This document shows, in pieces, positions 1 through 7,871 of a DNA stretch of 64,000 nt (position 1 is the first letter of the stretch; the number at the start of each line of letters is the position of its first letter). The stretch comes from Saccharothrix saharensis (GTDB lineage: Bacteria; Actinomycetota; Actinomycetes; Mycobacteriales; Pseudonocardiaceae): the NCBI RefSeq assembly GCF_006716745.1, contig NZ_VFPP01000001.1, positions 6,025,386-6,089,385 on the forward strand, read 5' to 3'. Both the position numbers and the translations under genes were made by a program. The notes under the pieces are model-generated. The model was not told the DNA's origin and ran no database searches. It was given only the letters and a program-made list of their open reading frames with translations.

Positions 1-284
1 GCGAGCACGGCGGGGCCGAGTTCCCGGCCGGCCTCGGTGAGGGCGTAGGCGGGGGTGCGGGCGGGCGGCGGGAGCGTGACCTTGTGCGCGAGGCCTTCCC
101 GCTCCAAGTGCTTCATCCGGGCGGCGAGCAGGCCGGTGCCCAGGCCGCGCAGGCTCTTGCGGAGGTCGCCGAACCGCTTGGGCCCGGTGAGCAGTTCGCG
201 GACGAGCAGCAGGGTCCAACGTTCGCCGACGAGGTCGAGCGTGCGCGCGGTGGCGCAGTACTGGTTGTACGTCCGCTGGTCCAC
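1..284 (-). CDS. HxlR-family winged-helix transcriptional regulator (3' end cut off by window edge)
   Basis: The minus-strand reading from a GTG at 284 begins (M)DQRTYNQYCATARTLDLVG and continues with ERWTLLLVRELLTGPKRF and LRGLGTGLLAARMKHLE, the classic HxlR/MarR-like winged-helix core of about 100 residues. Only about 94 residues lie inside the window; the remainder runs off the left edge. It starts 4 nt after the stop of the alpha/beta hydrolase gene, so the two are probably co-transcribed and the regulator may control that operon. HxlR proteins usually respond to small electrophiles or redox state, but nothing here identifies the ligand. The frame was chosen because the alternative ATG at 292 opens a low-complexity shadow reading. 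Confidence 0.85.
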   Translation of the reverse strand, partial: MDQRTYNQYCATARTLDLVGERWTLLLVRELLTGPKRFGDLRKSLRGLGTGLLAARMKHLEREGLAHKVTLPPPARTPAYALTEAGRELGPAVL

Positions 285-288
285 CCGC

Positions 289-972
289 TCATCCTAGGGT
301 CGGCGCCTCCCGGCTCCCGACCGCGAGCAGCACGTCCGCGACGGCCCGCGGATCGGTCAGCGGCACGTCGTGCGCCGCCTCGAGCGGCACGGTCCGGTAG
401 CCGAGGTCGGTGGCGAACCGGGCGAACGGGAACGCCTCCGGCAGGCAGTGCACGCCGGTGCCGGGGACGCGGTCGACCGCGCCGGTGAGGCGGGTCGGTT
501 CGGTGAACGTCCGCAGCGGGTGGGTGCGCAGGCGGCGGCCGAGCCAGTCGGCGTCGCCGGGGTCGGTGACGCCGTACGACGCCGGCGGTGGCGGCGGGAC
601 CAGGCCGTCGGGGCCGGCGGCGGCGGTGACCCGCTCGGTGAACCAGTCCGGCGCCAGGTCGGCCAGGCTGGAGCCGTCCGGGCCCGCCCAGCCGTCCACC
701 AGCACGAGGTGGGCGACCCGGTCGGGCCGCCGGTCGGCCGCCGCGCGCACCACCAGGCCCGCGTAGCTGTGCCCGACCAGCACCAGGTCCGGGTCGGCGA
801 CGGCGTCGACCGCGGCCACCACCTCGGCCACGTGGTCGGCCAGGCCGACGTCGCGGTCGTGCGTGAGATCCGGTGCGACGACGTGCGCGCCGGTCGCGGT
901 GAGCAGCGGGGTGACCCGCTCCCAGGCCCAACCTCCGTGCCACGCGCCGTGGACGAGGACGTACGTGGTCAT
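289..972 (-). CDS. alpha/beta hydrolase (salicylate esterase/EstC-like)
   Basis: A 227-residue protein starting MTTYVLVHGAWHGGWAWE, the HG-x-W-H-G oxyanion motif of the small alpha/beta hydrolases related to plant methyl-salicylate esterases. The nucleophile elbow is VGHSYAGLV (Ser in GHSYAG), and the catalytic His lies near the C-terminus (LEAAHDVPLTDP). There is no signal peptide, so it is cytosolic. It is the first gene of a two-gene unit with the HxlR regulator downstream; a 40-bp AT-rich palindrome lies 22 bp upstream of its start and may be the operator. The substrate is unknown; an ester-bearing small molecule is likely from the family. Confidence 0.85.
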   Translation of the reverse strand: MTTYVLVHGAWHGGWAWERVTPLLTATGAHVVAPDLTHDRDVGLADHVAEVVAAVDAVADPDLVLVGHSYAGLVVRAAADRRPDRVAHLVLVDGWAGPDGSSLADLAPDWFTERVTAAAGPDGLVPPPPPASYGVTDPGDADWLGRRLRTHPLRTFTEPTRLTGAVDRVPGTGVHCLPEAFPFARFATDLGYRTVPLEAAHDVPLTDPRAVADVLLAVGSREAPTLG

Positions 973-993
973 GGGCGACGTCCGTGGCCGTGG

Positions 994-1033
994 ACTTCCT
1001 GATTGTGAAGTGTACGGTTCACAATCAGGAAGT
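994..1033. promoter_or_regulatory. 40-bp inverted repeat, probable operator of the hydrolase-HxlR unit
   Basis: Arms ACTTCCTGATTGTGAA (994-1009) and its exact complement (1018-1033) flank an 8-bp spacer. The arms are about 37% G+C in a roughly 74% G+C genome and no T-run follows, which favours a promoter/operator over a terminator. It lies upstream of the hydrolase start (972, reading left) and downstream of the PduO gene. The HxlR product of the same operon is the natural binding candidate. This assignment is inferred. Confidence 0.6.
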
Positions 1034-1046
1034 GCCACCACGTCGG

Positions 1047-1619
1047 TCAGGCGTTGGCCCCCGGCTGCCAGAGCACGTCGCCGTCCGGGTTCGCCACCCG
1101 CGCCAGGATGAACAGCAGGTCCGACAGCCGGTTCAGGTACTTGGCGGTCAGCGCGTTCGTCCGGTCGGCCTCGACCTCGATCAACGCCCACGCCGACCGC
1201 TCCGCGCGGCGGGCCGTGGTGCGGGCCTGGTGCAGCAGGGCCGCACCGGGTGTGCCACCGTTGAGGATGAACGACTCCAGCTTGCCCAACCGGGAGTTGA
1301 ACGCGTCGCACCACGACTCCAACCGGTCCACGTAGGCCTGGGTGATCCGCAGCGGCGGGTACTTGGGGTCGGGTGCGACCGGCGTGCACAGGTCCGCGCC
1401 GACGTCGAACAGGTCGTTCTGGACCTGCCGCACCACCTCGGCGACGTCGCTCTCCAGCGCGCCGAGCGCCAGGGCCACGCCGAGCGCGGAGTTCGTCTCG
1501 TCCACGTCGGCGTACGCCGTGATGCGGGGCGAGGTCTTGGGCACCCGGGAGAAGTCGCCGAGGCCGGTGGTCCCGTCGTCGCCGACGCGGGTGTAGATCT
1601 TCGTCAGGTGCACGGCCAT
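1047..1619 (-). CDS. ATP:cob(I)alamin adenosyltransferase, PduO type
   Basis: A 190-residue protein starting [20 protein letters not shown]. The N-terminal [19 protein letters not shown] segment is the ATP-binding signature of PduO-type adenosyltransferases. The later [20 protein letters not shown] and [12 protein letters not shown] segments match the conserved ILPGG...RRAER region. The enzyme transfers the 5'-deoxyadenosyl group of ATP to cob(I)alamin, making the coenzyme needed by B12-dependent mutases such as MeaA at 3702. It is divergent from murA with about 95 bp between starts. The upstream in-frame extension (to 1694) is rejected because it lacks family similarity and overlaps the murA promoter region. 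Confidence 0.93.
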   Translation of the reverse strand: MAVHLTKIYTRVGDDGTTGLGDFSRVPKTSPRITAYADVDETNSALGVALALGALESDVAEVVRQVQNDLFDVGADLCTPVAPDPKYPPLRITQAYVDRLESWCDAFNSRLGKLESFILNGGTPGAALLHQARTTARRAERSAWALIEVEADRTNALTAKYLNRLSDLLFILARVANPDGDVLWQPGANA

Positions 1620-1713
1620 GCGAAGCACTGTAGACACCGCGGCGGGCCACCACGGACGGGCACGATTCAGACCGTACGTAGGATTGCGGCACAACGAGCA
1701 AGGAGTTCCTTAC

Positions 1714-2970
1714 GTGAGTGAGCACTTCCGGGTTCAGGGCGGTGCGCGGCTGGTCGGCGAGGTGGCCGTCGTGGGCGCGAAGAACAGCGTGCTGAAGCTG
1801 ATGGCGGCGGCGCTGCTGGCCGAGGGCACCACCACCATCACCAACTGCCCGGAGATCCTGGACGTGCCGCTGATGGCGGACGTCCTGCGCAGCCTGGGCT
1901 GCGAGGTCCTGCTCGACGGCTCGGTGGTCACGATCACCACGCCGGAGGAGCTCAACCACCGCGCCGACTCCGAGGCGATGGGCAAGCTGCGCGCGTCGGT
2001 GTGCGTGCTCGGTCCCCTGGTGGGCCGGTGCAAGCGCGCGGTCGTCGCCCTGCCCGGTGGTGACGCGATCGGCAACCGGCCGCTGGACATGCACCAGAAC
2101 GGCCTGCGCAAGCTCGGCGCGCACAGCGAGATCGAGCACGGCTGCGTGATCGCCGAGGCCGAGGGCCTGCACGGCGCGCAGATCTGGCTGGACTTCCCCA
2201 GCGTGGGCGCGACGGAGAACATCCTGATGGCGGCGGTGCTGGCCAACGGCACCACGGTCATCGACAACGCCGCCCGCGAGCCGGAGATCGTGGACATCTG
2301 CGTGATGCTCCAGCAGATGGGCGCGAAGATCGAGGGCGCGGGCACGTCCACGCTCACCGTGCACGGCGTGGAGTCGCTGCGACCGACCGAGCACCGGGTG
2401 ATCGGCGACCGGATCGTCGGCGCCACGTGGGCGTTCGCCGCCGCCATGACCCGCGGTGACATCACCGTGCGCGGCGTGGACCCGCACCACCTCGACCTGG
2501 TGCTGGAGAAGCTGCGGATGGCGGGCGCGGACGTGACCACGCTCGACGACGGCTTCCGCGTGGTGCAGACCGACCGGCCCCGCTCGGTGGACTTCGTGAC
2601 GCTGCCGTACCCCGGTTTCGCCACCGACCTCCAGCCGTTCGCGATCGCGCTGTCGGCCGTGTCCGACGGCACGTCGATGATCACCGAGAACCTGTTCGAG
2701 GCGCGGTTCCGGTTCATCGAGGAGATGGTGCGGCTGGGCGCGGACGCGCGCACCGACGGCCACCACGCGGTGGTGCGGGGCGTGGACCGGCTGTCCAGCG
2801 CGCCGGTGTGGGCGTCGGACATCCGCGCGGGCGCGGGGCTGGTGCTGGCCGGGCTGTGCGCGGACGGCGCGACCGAGGTCTACGAGATCTTCCACATCGA
2901 GCGCGGCTACCCGGGGTTCGTGGAGAACCTGCGCAAGCTCGGCGCGACCGTGGAGCGCGTCACCGCCTGA
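1714..2970 (+). CDS. murA: UDP-N-acetylglucosamine 1-carboxyvinyltransferase, Cys-to-Asp type
   Basis: A 418-residue protein; first committed step of peptidoglycan synthesis, adding enolpyruvate from PEP to UDP-GlcNAc in the cytosol. The start is GTG at 1714, preceded by AAGGAG, giving (M)SEHFRVQGG. Motifs include [16 protein letters not shown] near residue 21 (the conserved Lys-Asn pair), [29 protein letters not shown] near residue 112 and the FATDLQPF loop near 300. The PEP-loop residue normally Cys (LPGGCAIG) is Asp117, as in Mycobacterium tuberculosis MurA; in that family the change gives intrinsic fosfomycin resistance. A strong terminator hairpin follows. The longer frame from 1618 lacks a ribosome site. 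Confidence 0.97.
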   Translation: MSEHFRVQGGARLVGEVAVVGAKNSVLKLMAAALLAEGTTTITNCPEILDVPLMADVLRSLGCEVLLDGSVVTITTPEELNHRADSEAMGKLRASVCVLGPLVGRCKRAVVALPGGDAIGNRPLDMHQNGLRKLGAHSEIEHGCVIAEAEGLHGAQIWLDFPSVGATENILMAAVLANGTTVIDNAAREPEIVDICVMLQQMGAKIEGAGTSTLTVHGVESLRPTEHRVIGDRIVGATWAFAAAMTRGDITVRGVDPHHLDLVLEKLRMAGADVTTLDDGFRVVQTDRPRSVDFVTLPYPGFATDLQPFAIALSAVSDGTSMITENLFEARFRFIEEMVRLGADARTDGHHAVVRGVDRLSSAPVWASDIRAGAGLVLAGLCADGATEVYEIFHIERGYPGFVENLRKLGATVERVTA

Positions 2971-2987
2971 CCCGTGCGGCGTCGGAG

Positions 2988-3017
2988 GAGCCCGCCCCCG
3001 CCACCGGGGGCGGGCTC
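2988..3017 (+). terminator. factor-independent terminator of murA
   Basis: A perfect 13-bp stem, GAGCCCGCCCCCG paired with its complement, around a 4-nt CCAC loop, starting 17 nt after the murA stop. There is no long U-tract, which is usual for actinobacterial terminators. Confidence 0.75.
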
Positions 3018-3242
3018 CGTCGTGCGCGGGGCCGGGTGTCGGGCGTTCACCGGACACCGCGTGGGCCGCGGTCTTCCCAGGGTGGGTTCGGCGTCGCGGC
3101 GTTGCCGCGCGGTCGGCCTGGCCGGCCCTGGTGCCGGGGGCGATGGCGGTCGTCGCGGTCGCCGCGCCCGCGTCGGCCTCCCAGCCGCCGCCGCGCACCT
3201 CGTGGACGGAGGTGACGCCAGCCGACGGCTGCTGGAGGTCGA
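3018..3242. other. intergenic stretch without a supported gene
   Basis: About 225 bp between the murA terminator and a second palindrome. One plus-strand frame reads like the end of a signal peptide (ALVPGAMAVVAVAAPASA followed by a Pro-rich stretch at about 3128-3200), but there is no start codon with a ribosome site and no recognisable domain. It may be the remnant of a small secreted protein gene; I do not call a gene here. Confidence 0.4.
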
Positions 3243-3290
3243 CGGGCGGAGCACTCCTGACCGGTCGACCGGTCAGGAGTGCTCCGCCCG
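3243..3290. terminator. 48-bp perfect palindrome at the convergent gene end
   Basis: A perfectly self-complementary sequence centred between 3266 and 3267; the left half includes GGGCGGAGCACTCCTGACC. It forms a 24-bp stem with essentially no loop. Its right arm lies inside the last codons and stop of the minus-strand gene ending at 3273. The position at the 3' end of one gene and beyond murA suggests a bidirectional terminator. Protein binding cannot be excluded. Confidence 0.6.
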
Positions 3291-3581
3291 CAGCAGCAGC
3301 TTGGCGTCGGGCGCGTCGGCGGGGAAGACCATGAGCCGGTGGAGCCCGCCCCGGCGCACGACGGTCACCTTGATGCGCGCCGCGCGCAGGCGCCGGGCGA
3401 GCACGTCGGCGGCCTCGGGGGTCGGCACGGCGGAGACCTCGGTGAGCAGGCCGAAGTCGTCGCCGGTGTAGTCGGGCACGGCGCGCCGGTCGATCCCGAA
3501 GGCCCAGAACAGCACCAGGCCGAGCAGCCCGAAGACGATCACCATGAGCAGGAACGTGGTGAGCGCGGTCACGCCGCCCAT
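3273..3581 (-). CDS. small single-span membrane protein with a C-terminal cytosolic domain
   Basis: 102 residues. Residues 5-29 (ALTTFLLMVIVFGLLGLVLF) form a transmembrane helix; the rest is a soluble segment with TPEAADVLARRLRAARIKVT and LHRLMVFPADAPDAKLLL. This resembles the DUF2007-type fold (a short alpha/beta domain found in predicted signalling proteins), but the match is by eye only. The reading start ATG at 3581 is used because it places the helix at the N-terminus. It is divergent from meaA. The last codons lie inside a 48-bp palindrome. Function unknown. Confidence 0.7.
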   Translation of the reverse strand: MGGVTALTTFLLMVIVFGLLGLVLFWAFGIDRRAVPDYTGDDFGLLTEVSAVPTPEAADVLARRLRAARIKVTVVRRGGLHRLMVFPADAPDAKLLLRAEHS

Positions 3582-3626
3582 CTTCCCGCAGTCACGATTC
3601 AGTGAGCAACGGCACCTGCGGACCTT

Positions 3627-3642
3627 GTTACCCGTCAGTACG
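3627..3642. promoter_or_regulatory. half-conserved GTTAC-N6-GTAAC operator upstream of meaA
   Basis: GTTACCCGTCAGTACG matches the first half and the GTA of the second half of the 16-bp motif seen upstream of ccr, the aldehyde dehydrogenase and the 3-hydroxyacyl-CoA dehydrogenase in this window. It lies 60 bp before the meaA start. The second arm is weak, so the site is tentative. Confidence 0.35.
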
Positions 3643-3701
3643 CTACGGAGGACCACCGCCCGTGACGCCGGAGGCGGCGCGATTCGACACAGGAGGTTGC
3701 C

Positions 3702-5693
3702 GTGCCGTACCCGGCCGACCGAGAGCGCGACCGCCCGTGGGTGATGCGGACCTACGCCGGCCACTCCAGCGCCGCAGCCTCCAACGCGCTGTACCGGCGC
3801 AACCTGGCCAAGGGGCAGACGGGCCTGTCCGTGGCGTTCGACCTGCCCACGCAGACCGGGTACGACCCGGACGACGAGCTGGCCAAGGGCGAGGTGGGCA
3901 AGGTCGGCGTGCCGATCAGCCACATCGGTGACATGCGGCAGCTGTTCGACGGCATCCCGCTGGCCGGGGCGAACACCTCGATGACCATCAACGCGACGGC
4001 CATGTGGCTGCTCGCGCTGTACGTGAGCGTGGCCGACGAGCAGGGCGCGGACCGCGCCACCCTCGCGGGCACCACGCAGAACGACATCATCAAGGAGTAC
4101 CTGTCCCGCGGCACGTACGTGTTCCCGCCCGGACCGAGCCTGCGCCTGATCACGGACATGGTCGCGTGGACCGTGTCGAACGTGCCGAAGTGGAACCCGA
4201 TCAACATCTGCTCGTACCACCTGCAGGAGGCGGGCGCGACGCCCGTGCAGGAGGTCGCCTACTCGCTGTCCACCGCCATCGCGGTGCTCGACTCGGTGTT
4301 CGACTCCGGCCAGGTGCCCGAGGAGCGGCGCGGCGAGGTCGTCGCGCGCATCTCCTTCTTCGTCAACGCCGGCGTGCGGTTCGTCGAGGAGATGTGCAAG
4401 ATGCGGGCGTTCGTCCGGCTCTGGGACGAGATCACCCGCGACCGGTACGGCATCGCCGACCCCAAGCACCGCCGCTTCCGGTACGGGGTGCAGGTGAACT
4501 CGCTCGGGCTGACCGAGGCGCAGCCGGAGAACAACGTGCAGCGGATCGTGCTGGAGATGCTGGCCGTGACGCTGTCGCGGGACGCGCGGGCGCGGGCGAT
4601 CCAGCTCCCCGCGTGGAACGAGGCGCTCGGCCTGCCCCGGCCGTGGGACCAGCAGTGGGCGCTGCGCATGCAGCAGGTGCTGGCCTACGAGACGGACCTG
4701 CTGGAGTACGAGGACCTCTTCGAGGGCTCGCACGTCGTGCGGGCGAAGGTGGACGAGATCGTCGAGGGCGCGCGGGCCGAGATCGACCGCGTGCAGGCGA
4801 TGGGTGGCGCGGTCGCGGCGGTCGAGTCCGGGTACATGAAGTCGGCGCTGGTGTCGTCGCTGGCCGAGCGCCGCAGGCGGGTCGAGTCCGGCGAGGACGT
4901 CGTGGTCGGCGTGAACAGGTTCGACACCACCGAGCCGTCACCGTTGCAGGCCGAGGGCGCGAACGCGATCGAGCAGATCGACCCGGTCGTGGAGCAGCAC
5001 GCGGTCGAGGCGATCCGGGCGTGGCGGTCCTCGCGCGACGACGCCCTGGCCGAGTCCGCTCTGGACGAACTGCGGGCGGCGGCGAAGACGGACCGGAACC
5101 TGGTCGAGGTGACGATCGCGTGCGCCAAGGCCGGCGTGACGACCGGCGAGTGGTCGCAGGCGCTGCGCGAGACGTTCGGCGAGTACCGCGCGCCGACCGG
5201 GGTGTCGGCGGCGTCGGCGTCCGGTGAGGCGGGCACCGGGATCGCCCGCGTGCGCGAGCGGGTGCGGGCGACCGGCGAGGAGCTCGGCGAGCGGCTGCGC
5301 ATCCTGGTGGGCAAGCCGGGCCTCGACGGTCACTCCAACGGCGCCGAGCAGGTCGCCGTGCGGGCCCGCGACGTCGGCTTCGAGGTCGTCTACCAGGGCA
5401 TCCGGCTCACGCCCGCGCAGATCGTGGCCGCCGCCGTGCAGGAGGACGTGCACGTGGTGGGCCTGTCGATCCTGTCCGGCTCGCACCTGGAGGTCGTGCC
5501 CGCGGTGGTCGACGGCCTGCGCGCGGCCGGCGCGGGTGACGTGCCGGTCGTCGTCGGGGGCATCGTCCCACCCGACGACGCCGACAAGCTGCGGGAACGC
5601 GGCGTGGCCCGGGTGTTCACGCCCAAGGACTACGAGCTGACGCAGATCATGGACGAGATCGTGACCGTCGTGCGCGAGGGGAACGGTCTCTAG
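3702..5693 (+). CDS. meaA: adenosylcobalamin-dependent ethylmalonyl-CoA mutase (MeaA/Ecm)
   Basis: 663 residues with GTG start at 3702 after a strong AGGAGG. The N-terminal 500 residues are the mutase TIM barrel (RTYAGHSSAAASNALYRRNL, AFDLPTQTGYDPD, TSMTINATAMWLLALY). Residues 532-663 are the B12-binding domain with the base-off signature DGHSNG at 542-547, VGLSILSGSH and VVVGGIVPPDD. The fused architecture and the N-terminal RPWVMRTYAGHS match MeaA/ethylmalonyl-CoA mutase rather than methylmalonyl-CoA mutase, whose large subunit is longer, or the two-subunit isobutyryl-CoA mutase. It converts ethylmalonyl-CoA to methylsuccinyl-CoA. Partners in the window are ccr (30.5 kb), the MeaB chaperone (36.2 kb) and PduO (1.0 kb). 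Substrate specificity is inferred. Confidence 0.88.
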   Translation: MPYPADRERDRPWVMRTYAGHSSAAASNALYRRNLAKGQTGLSVAFDLPTQTGYDPDDELAKGEVGKVGVPISHIGDMRQLFDGIPLAGANTSMTINATAMWLLALYVSVADEQGADRATLAGTTQNDIIKEYLSRGTYVFPPGPSLRLITDMVAWTVSNVPKWNPINICSYHLQEAGATPVQEVAYSLSTAIAVLDSVFDSGQVPEERRGEVVARISFFVNAGVRFVEEMCKMRAFVRLWDEITRDRYGIADPKHRRFRYGVQVNSLGLTEAQPENNVQRIVLEMLAVTLSRDARARAIQLPAWNEALGLPRPWDQQWALRMQQVLAYETDLLEYEDLFEGSHVVRAKVDEIVEGARAEIDRVQAMGGAVAAVESGYMKSALVSSLAERRRRVESGEDVVVGVNRFDTTEPSPLQAEGANAIEQIDPVVEQHAVEAIRAWRSSRDDALAESALDELRAAAKTDRNLVEVTIACAKAGVTTGEWSQALRETFGEYRAPTGVSAASASGEAGTGIARVRERVRATGEELGERLRILVGKPGLDGHSNGAEQVAVRARDVGFEVVYQGIRLTPAQIVAAAVQEDVHVVGLSILSGSHLEVVPAVVDGLRAAGAGDVPVVVGGIVPPDDADKLRERGVARVFTPKDYELTQIMDEIVTVVREGNGL

Positions 5694-5805
5694 ACCCCGT
5701 CGTCGGTGGACACGATCCCGGTGATGCCGCGCGGTCAGCCGCGCTCGCGGGTCGGCCTCGCCCGAAACGGGTCGCCGAAGCCGCGCTGCGAATCGATCGA
5801 CGGCG

Positions 5806-6141
5806 ATGACGGCGTTGTGCTCGGGCGGGTTCACGCCGGCGGCGGGGGTGCCGGACGGCCGTGCGGCGACCGCGCACTGGCGGTTGCTCGACGCGCGGGG
5901 AGTCACCGCACCCCGCGCCCGTGTGCCGCGGGACGTGCTGTTCACCGACGACGAGGTGGTGCCGCCGATCCGGGAGGGCGGCCGGCGCCGGTACGTCGAC
6001 CCGCCGCTGCCGCCGCGCCCCGACCGCGCGGGCGTCGCGTCCACAGTGGACTGGGCGGTGGGTCGGCCGCGGCAGCACGCCGAGCTGGGCGTGACGCCGG
6101 ACGCCTACCGCCGCGCCGTCCGCGTGCCCGCCGCGTCGTGA
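5806..6141 (+). pseudogene. decayed GlxA-type (DJ-1/PfpI plus AraC) transcriptional regulator
   Basis: A 111-codon reading carries pieces of a normally ~320-residue regulator. TALCSGGFTPAAGVPDGRAATAHWRLLDA is cut short here; it matches the nucleophile region of DJ-1/PfpI regulators (CSGAFxLAxAGLLDGRxATTHW). Next come DVLFTDDEVVPP and EGGRRRYVDPPLPP, which match the end of that domain and the linker (HREGGQAQYV). Finally ELGVTPDAYRRAVR matches the last AraC helix. About two thirds of the protein, including most of the AraC DNA-binding domain, is missing. There is no proper start. I read it as an internally deleted relic. Confidence 0.7.
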
Positions 6142-6147
6142 CGCCGG

Positions 6148-6987
6148 TCAGCCCTCCGTCACCGGGATGATGCTGTTGTCGCCCTCGAACACCAAGACCC
6201 GCGCGCCCAGCGGCTCGGCCAGCGTCACGGGGTAGTACCGGGGCCGGTACACCGCGGTGCGGGCGCACTCGCCGACGACCCCGATCGTCCGCACCCCGAC
6301 CACCACGGCCGTCTCGGTCTCGGTCACCACGGGCTCCTTGGTGGACGGCTCCTGCCCCCGGCAGGGCGTCTCGGGCGCACCGAGTTCGACCTCCAGCCGG
6401 ACACCGTCCGACGTCTTCGCGTGGTGCGTGCCGACGTGCTCCGCGCCCTGCTTCCAGAACGCGTCGGGCGTCATCGCGGGCCACGCGAGCCGGCTGCCGA
6501 ACGAGGACCGGAACAGCCACGCGGGCAGGTCGAGCGGGCCGCGGTCGGTGGTGAAGGTCGCCGTACCGGGTTCGGCGCCCACGATCTCCACCGGGTCGCC
6601 CTCGCGAGCGCCGGCCGACATGGCGGCCAGGGCGTCGCGCGCGTCGATCAGCGGGAACGTCGCCGGCCCGTCGGGCAGCACGACGGACGTCGGACCGGGT
6701 GTCGGCGGCTCGACACCGGTGAACCGGTAGCCGTGGCCCTGGCTCAGCTTCTCCTCCTCCGAGCCGACCCACTCCACGGTCACCAGCTTCGGCGCGAAGA
6801 GCACGATCGGGCGGGGCACGGCGTGCACCGGGAAGTCGGTCGGCGGCGGGGTGGGCGGTGCGGGCGTGGCGGTCTGCGTGTAGGTGCCGGGGTACCCGGG
6901 ATCGACCGGGAAGACGGGTGCGGCTCTCGAGGCGCAGCCCGCGAGCAGCAGCGCTCCCACGACCGCCGGTAACAGACGAGGTCCCAT
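6148..6987 (-). CDS. secreted lipoprotein of unknown function
   Basis: 279 residues from ATG at 6987. The N-terminus MGPRLLPAVVGALLLAGC is a lipoprotein signal peptide with lipobox LLAG-C. A Pro/Thr-rich linker (TATPAPPTPPPT) follows, then a globular region containing LFAPKLVTVEWVGSEE and TFTTDRGPLDLPAWLF. It ends with YYPVTLAEPLGARVLVFEG, resembling actinobacterial extracytoplasmic lipoproteins found next to no fixed partner. No enzymatic motif is visible. It is divergent from the crotonase at 7044. The upstream extension to 7014 adds only charged residues and is not preferred. Confidence 0.75.
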   Translation of the reverse strand: MGPRLLPAVVGALLLAGCASRAAPVFPVDPGYPGTYTQTATPAPPTPPPTDFPVHAVPRPIVLFAPKLVTVEWVGSEEEKLSQGHGYRFTGVEPPTPGPTSVVLPDGPATFPLIDARDALAAMSAGAREGDPVEIVGAEPGTATFTTDRGPLDLPAWLFRSSFGSRLAWPAMTPDAFWKQGAEHVGTHHAKTSDGVRLEVELGAPETPCRGQEPSTKEPVVTETETAVVVGVRTIGVVGECARTAVYRPRYYPVTLAEPLGARVLVFEGDNSIIPVTEG

Positions 6988-7043
6988 GCCCCCTGGACGG
7001 TGGTCCCCCGGCACGCGGTTGCACGGCCCGTTACCGTCGCAAC

Positions 7044-7817
7044 ATGGCCGAATACCAGCACATCCGCGTCGACCGCACGGATGACGTCGTGCGGATCACC
7101 ATGGACCGCGCCTCCCGGCGCAACTCCCTGTCCGCCGAGCACCTGGCGGAGCTGTTGACCGCGTTCCGCGAGGTGGCCGCGTCGGACGCGGTGGGCGTGG
7201 TGCTCGCGGGCGAGGGACCGGTGTTCTCCGCGGGCCACGACTTCGCCGACGTGGCCGCCCGCGACCTGGACGGCGTGCGCGACCTGTTGGCGCTGTGCAC
7301 GGAGCTCATGCGCACGATCGAGTCCGTGCCGCAGGTGGTGATCGCCCGCGTGCACGGCCTGGCCACCGCGGCGGGCTGCCAGCTGGTGGCCTCGTGCGAC
7401 CTGGCCGTGGCCGCCGAGGAGGCCGGGTTCGCGCTGCCCGGCGGCAAGGGCGGCTGGTTCTGCCACACCCCGGCCGTGCCGGTGGCCCGGACCATCGGCC
7501 GCAAGCGGTTGATGGAGATGGCGCTGACCGGCGACACCGTGGACGCGCGCACCGCCGAGCAGTGGGGCCTGGTGAACCGGGTCGTGCCGCTCGCCGGGCT
7601 GGACGAGGCCGTGGACGACCTGCTGCGCCGCGCCACCCGCGGCAGCCGGGCCAGCAAGGCACTGGGCAAGCAGACGATCTACGCCCAGCTCGACCGACCG
7701 GAGTCCGACGCCTACGCCATCGCGCTGGAGGTGATGGCGGCGGCCTCCCAGACCCCGGCGGCCAAGGAGGGCATGTCGTCGTTCCTGGAGAAGCGCCCAC
7801 CCGCCTGGACCGACTGA
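7044..7817 (+). CDS. enoyl-CoA hydratase/isomerase superfamily protein, ECHDC3-like, lacking the catalytic glutamates
   Basis: 257 residues with a complete crotonase fold: RASRRNSLSAEHLAEL, oxyanion-hole segments GPVFSAGHDF and HGLATAAGCQLVASCDLAVA, then ALPGGKGGWFCHTPAVPVAR. In true hydratases two Glu residues (GGCE and QPE) activate water. Here those positions are Gln (AGCQ) and Gly (LPGG). The surrounding sequence closely resembles the vertebrate ECHDC3 group as I recall it. The protein therefore binds an acyl-CoA but is unlikely to be a classical hydratase. The start is ATG at 7044. The gene stands alone between a divergent lipoprotein and a convergent DoxX gene. Confidence 0.82.
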   Translation: MAEYQHIRVDRTDDVVRITMDRASRRNSLSAEHLAELLTAFREVAASDAVGVVLAGEGPVFSAGHDFADVAARDLDGVRDLLALCTELMRTIESVPQVVIARVHGLATAAGCQLVASCDLAVAAEEAGFALPGGKGGWFCHTPAVPVARTIGRKRLMEMALTGDTVDARTAEQWGLVNRVVPLAGLDEAVDDLLRRATRGSRASKALGKQTIYAQLDRPESDAYAIALEVMAAASQTPAAKEGMSSFLEKRPPAWTD

Positions 7818-7871
7818 CCCGGAAGGGGAGCCGCTGAGCACCGGACGTCGTCGGGGTCGTCGCCTGACGGG

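Noticed and set aside
289..3198. A 969-codon minus-strand open frame spanning the hydrolase, PduO and murA region
   Set aside because: It is an antisense shadow of murA with low-complexity Arg/His composition; only its last 228 codons correspond to a real gene, the hydrolase at 289-972.
3243..3290. Insertion-sequence end or attachment site
   Set aside because: No transposase or integrase, no target-site duplication and no second copy in the window; a terminator fits better.
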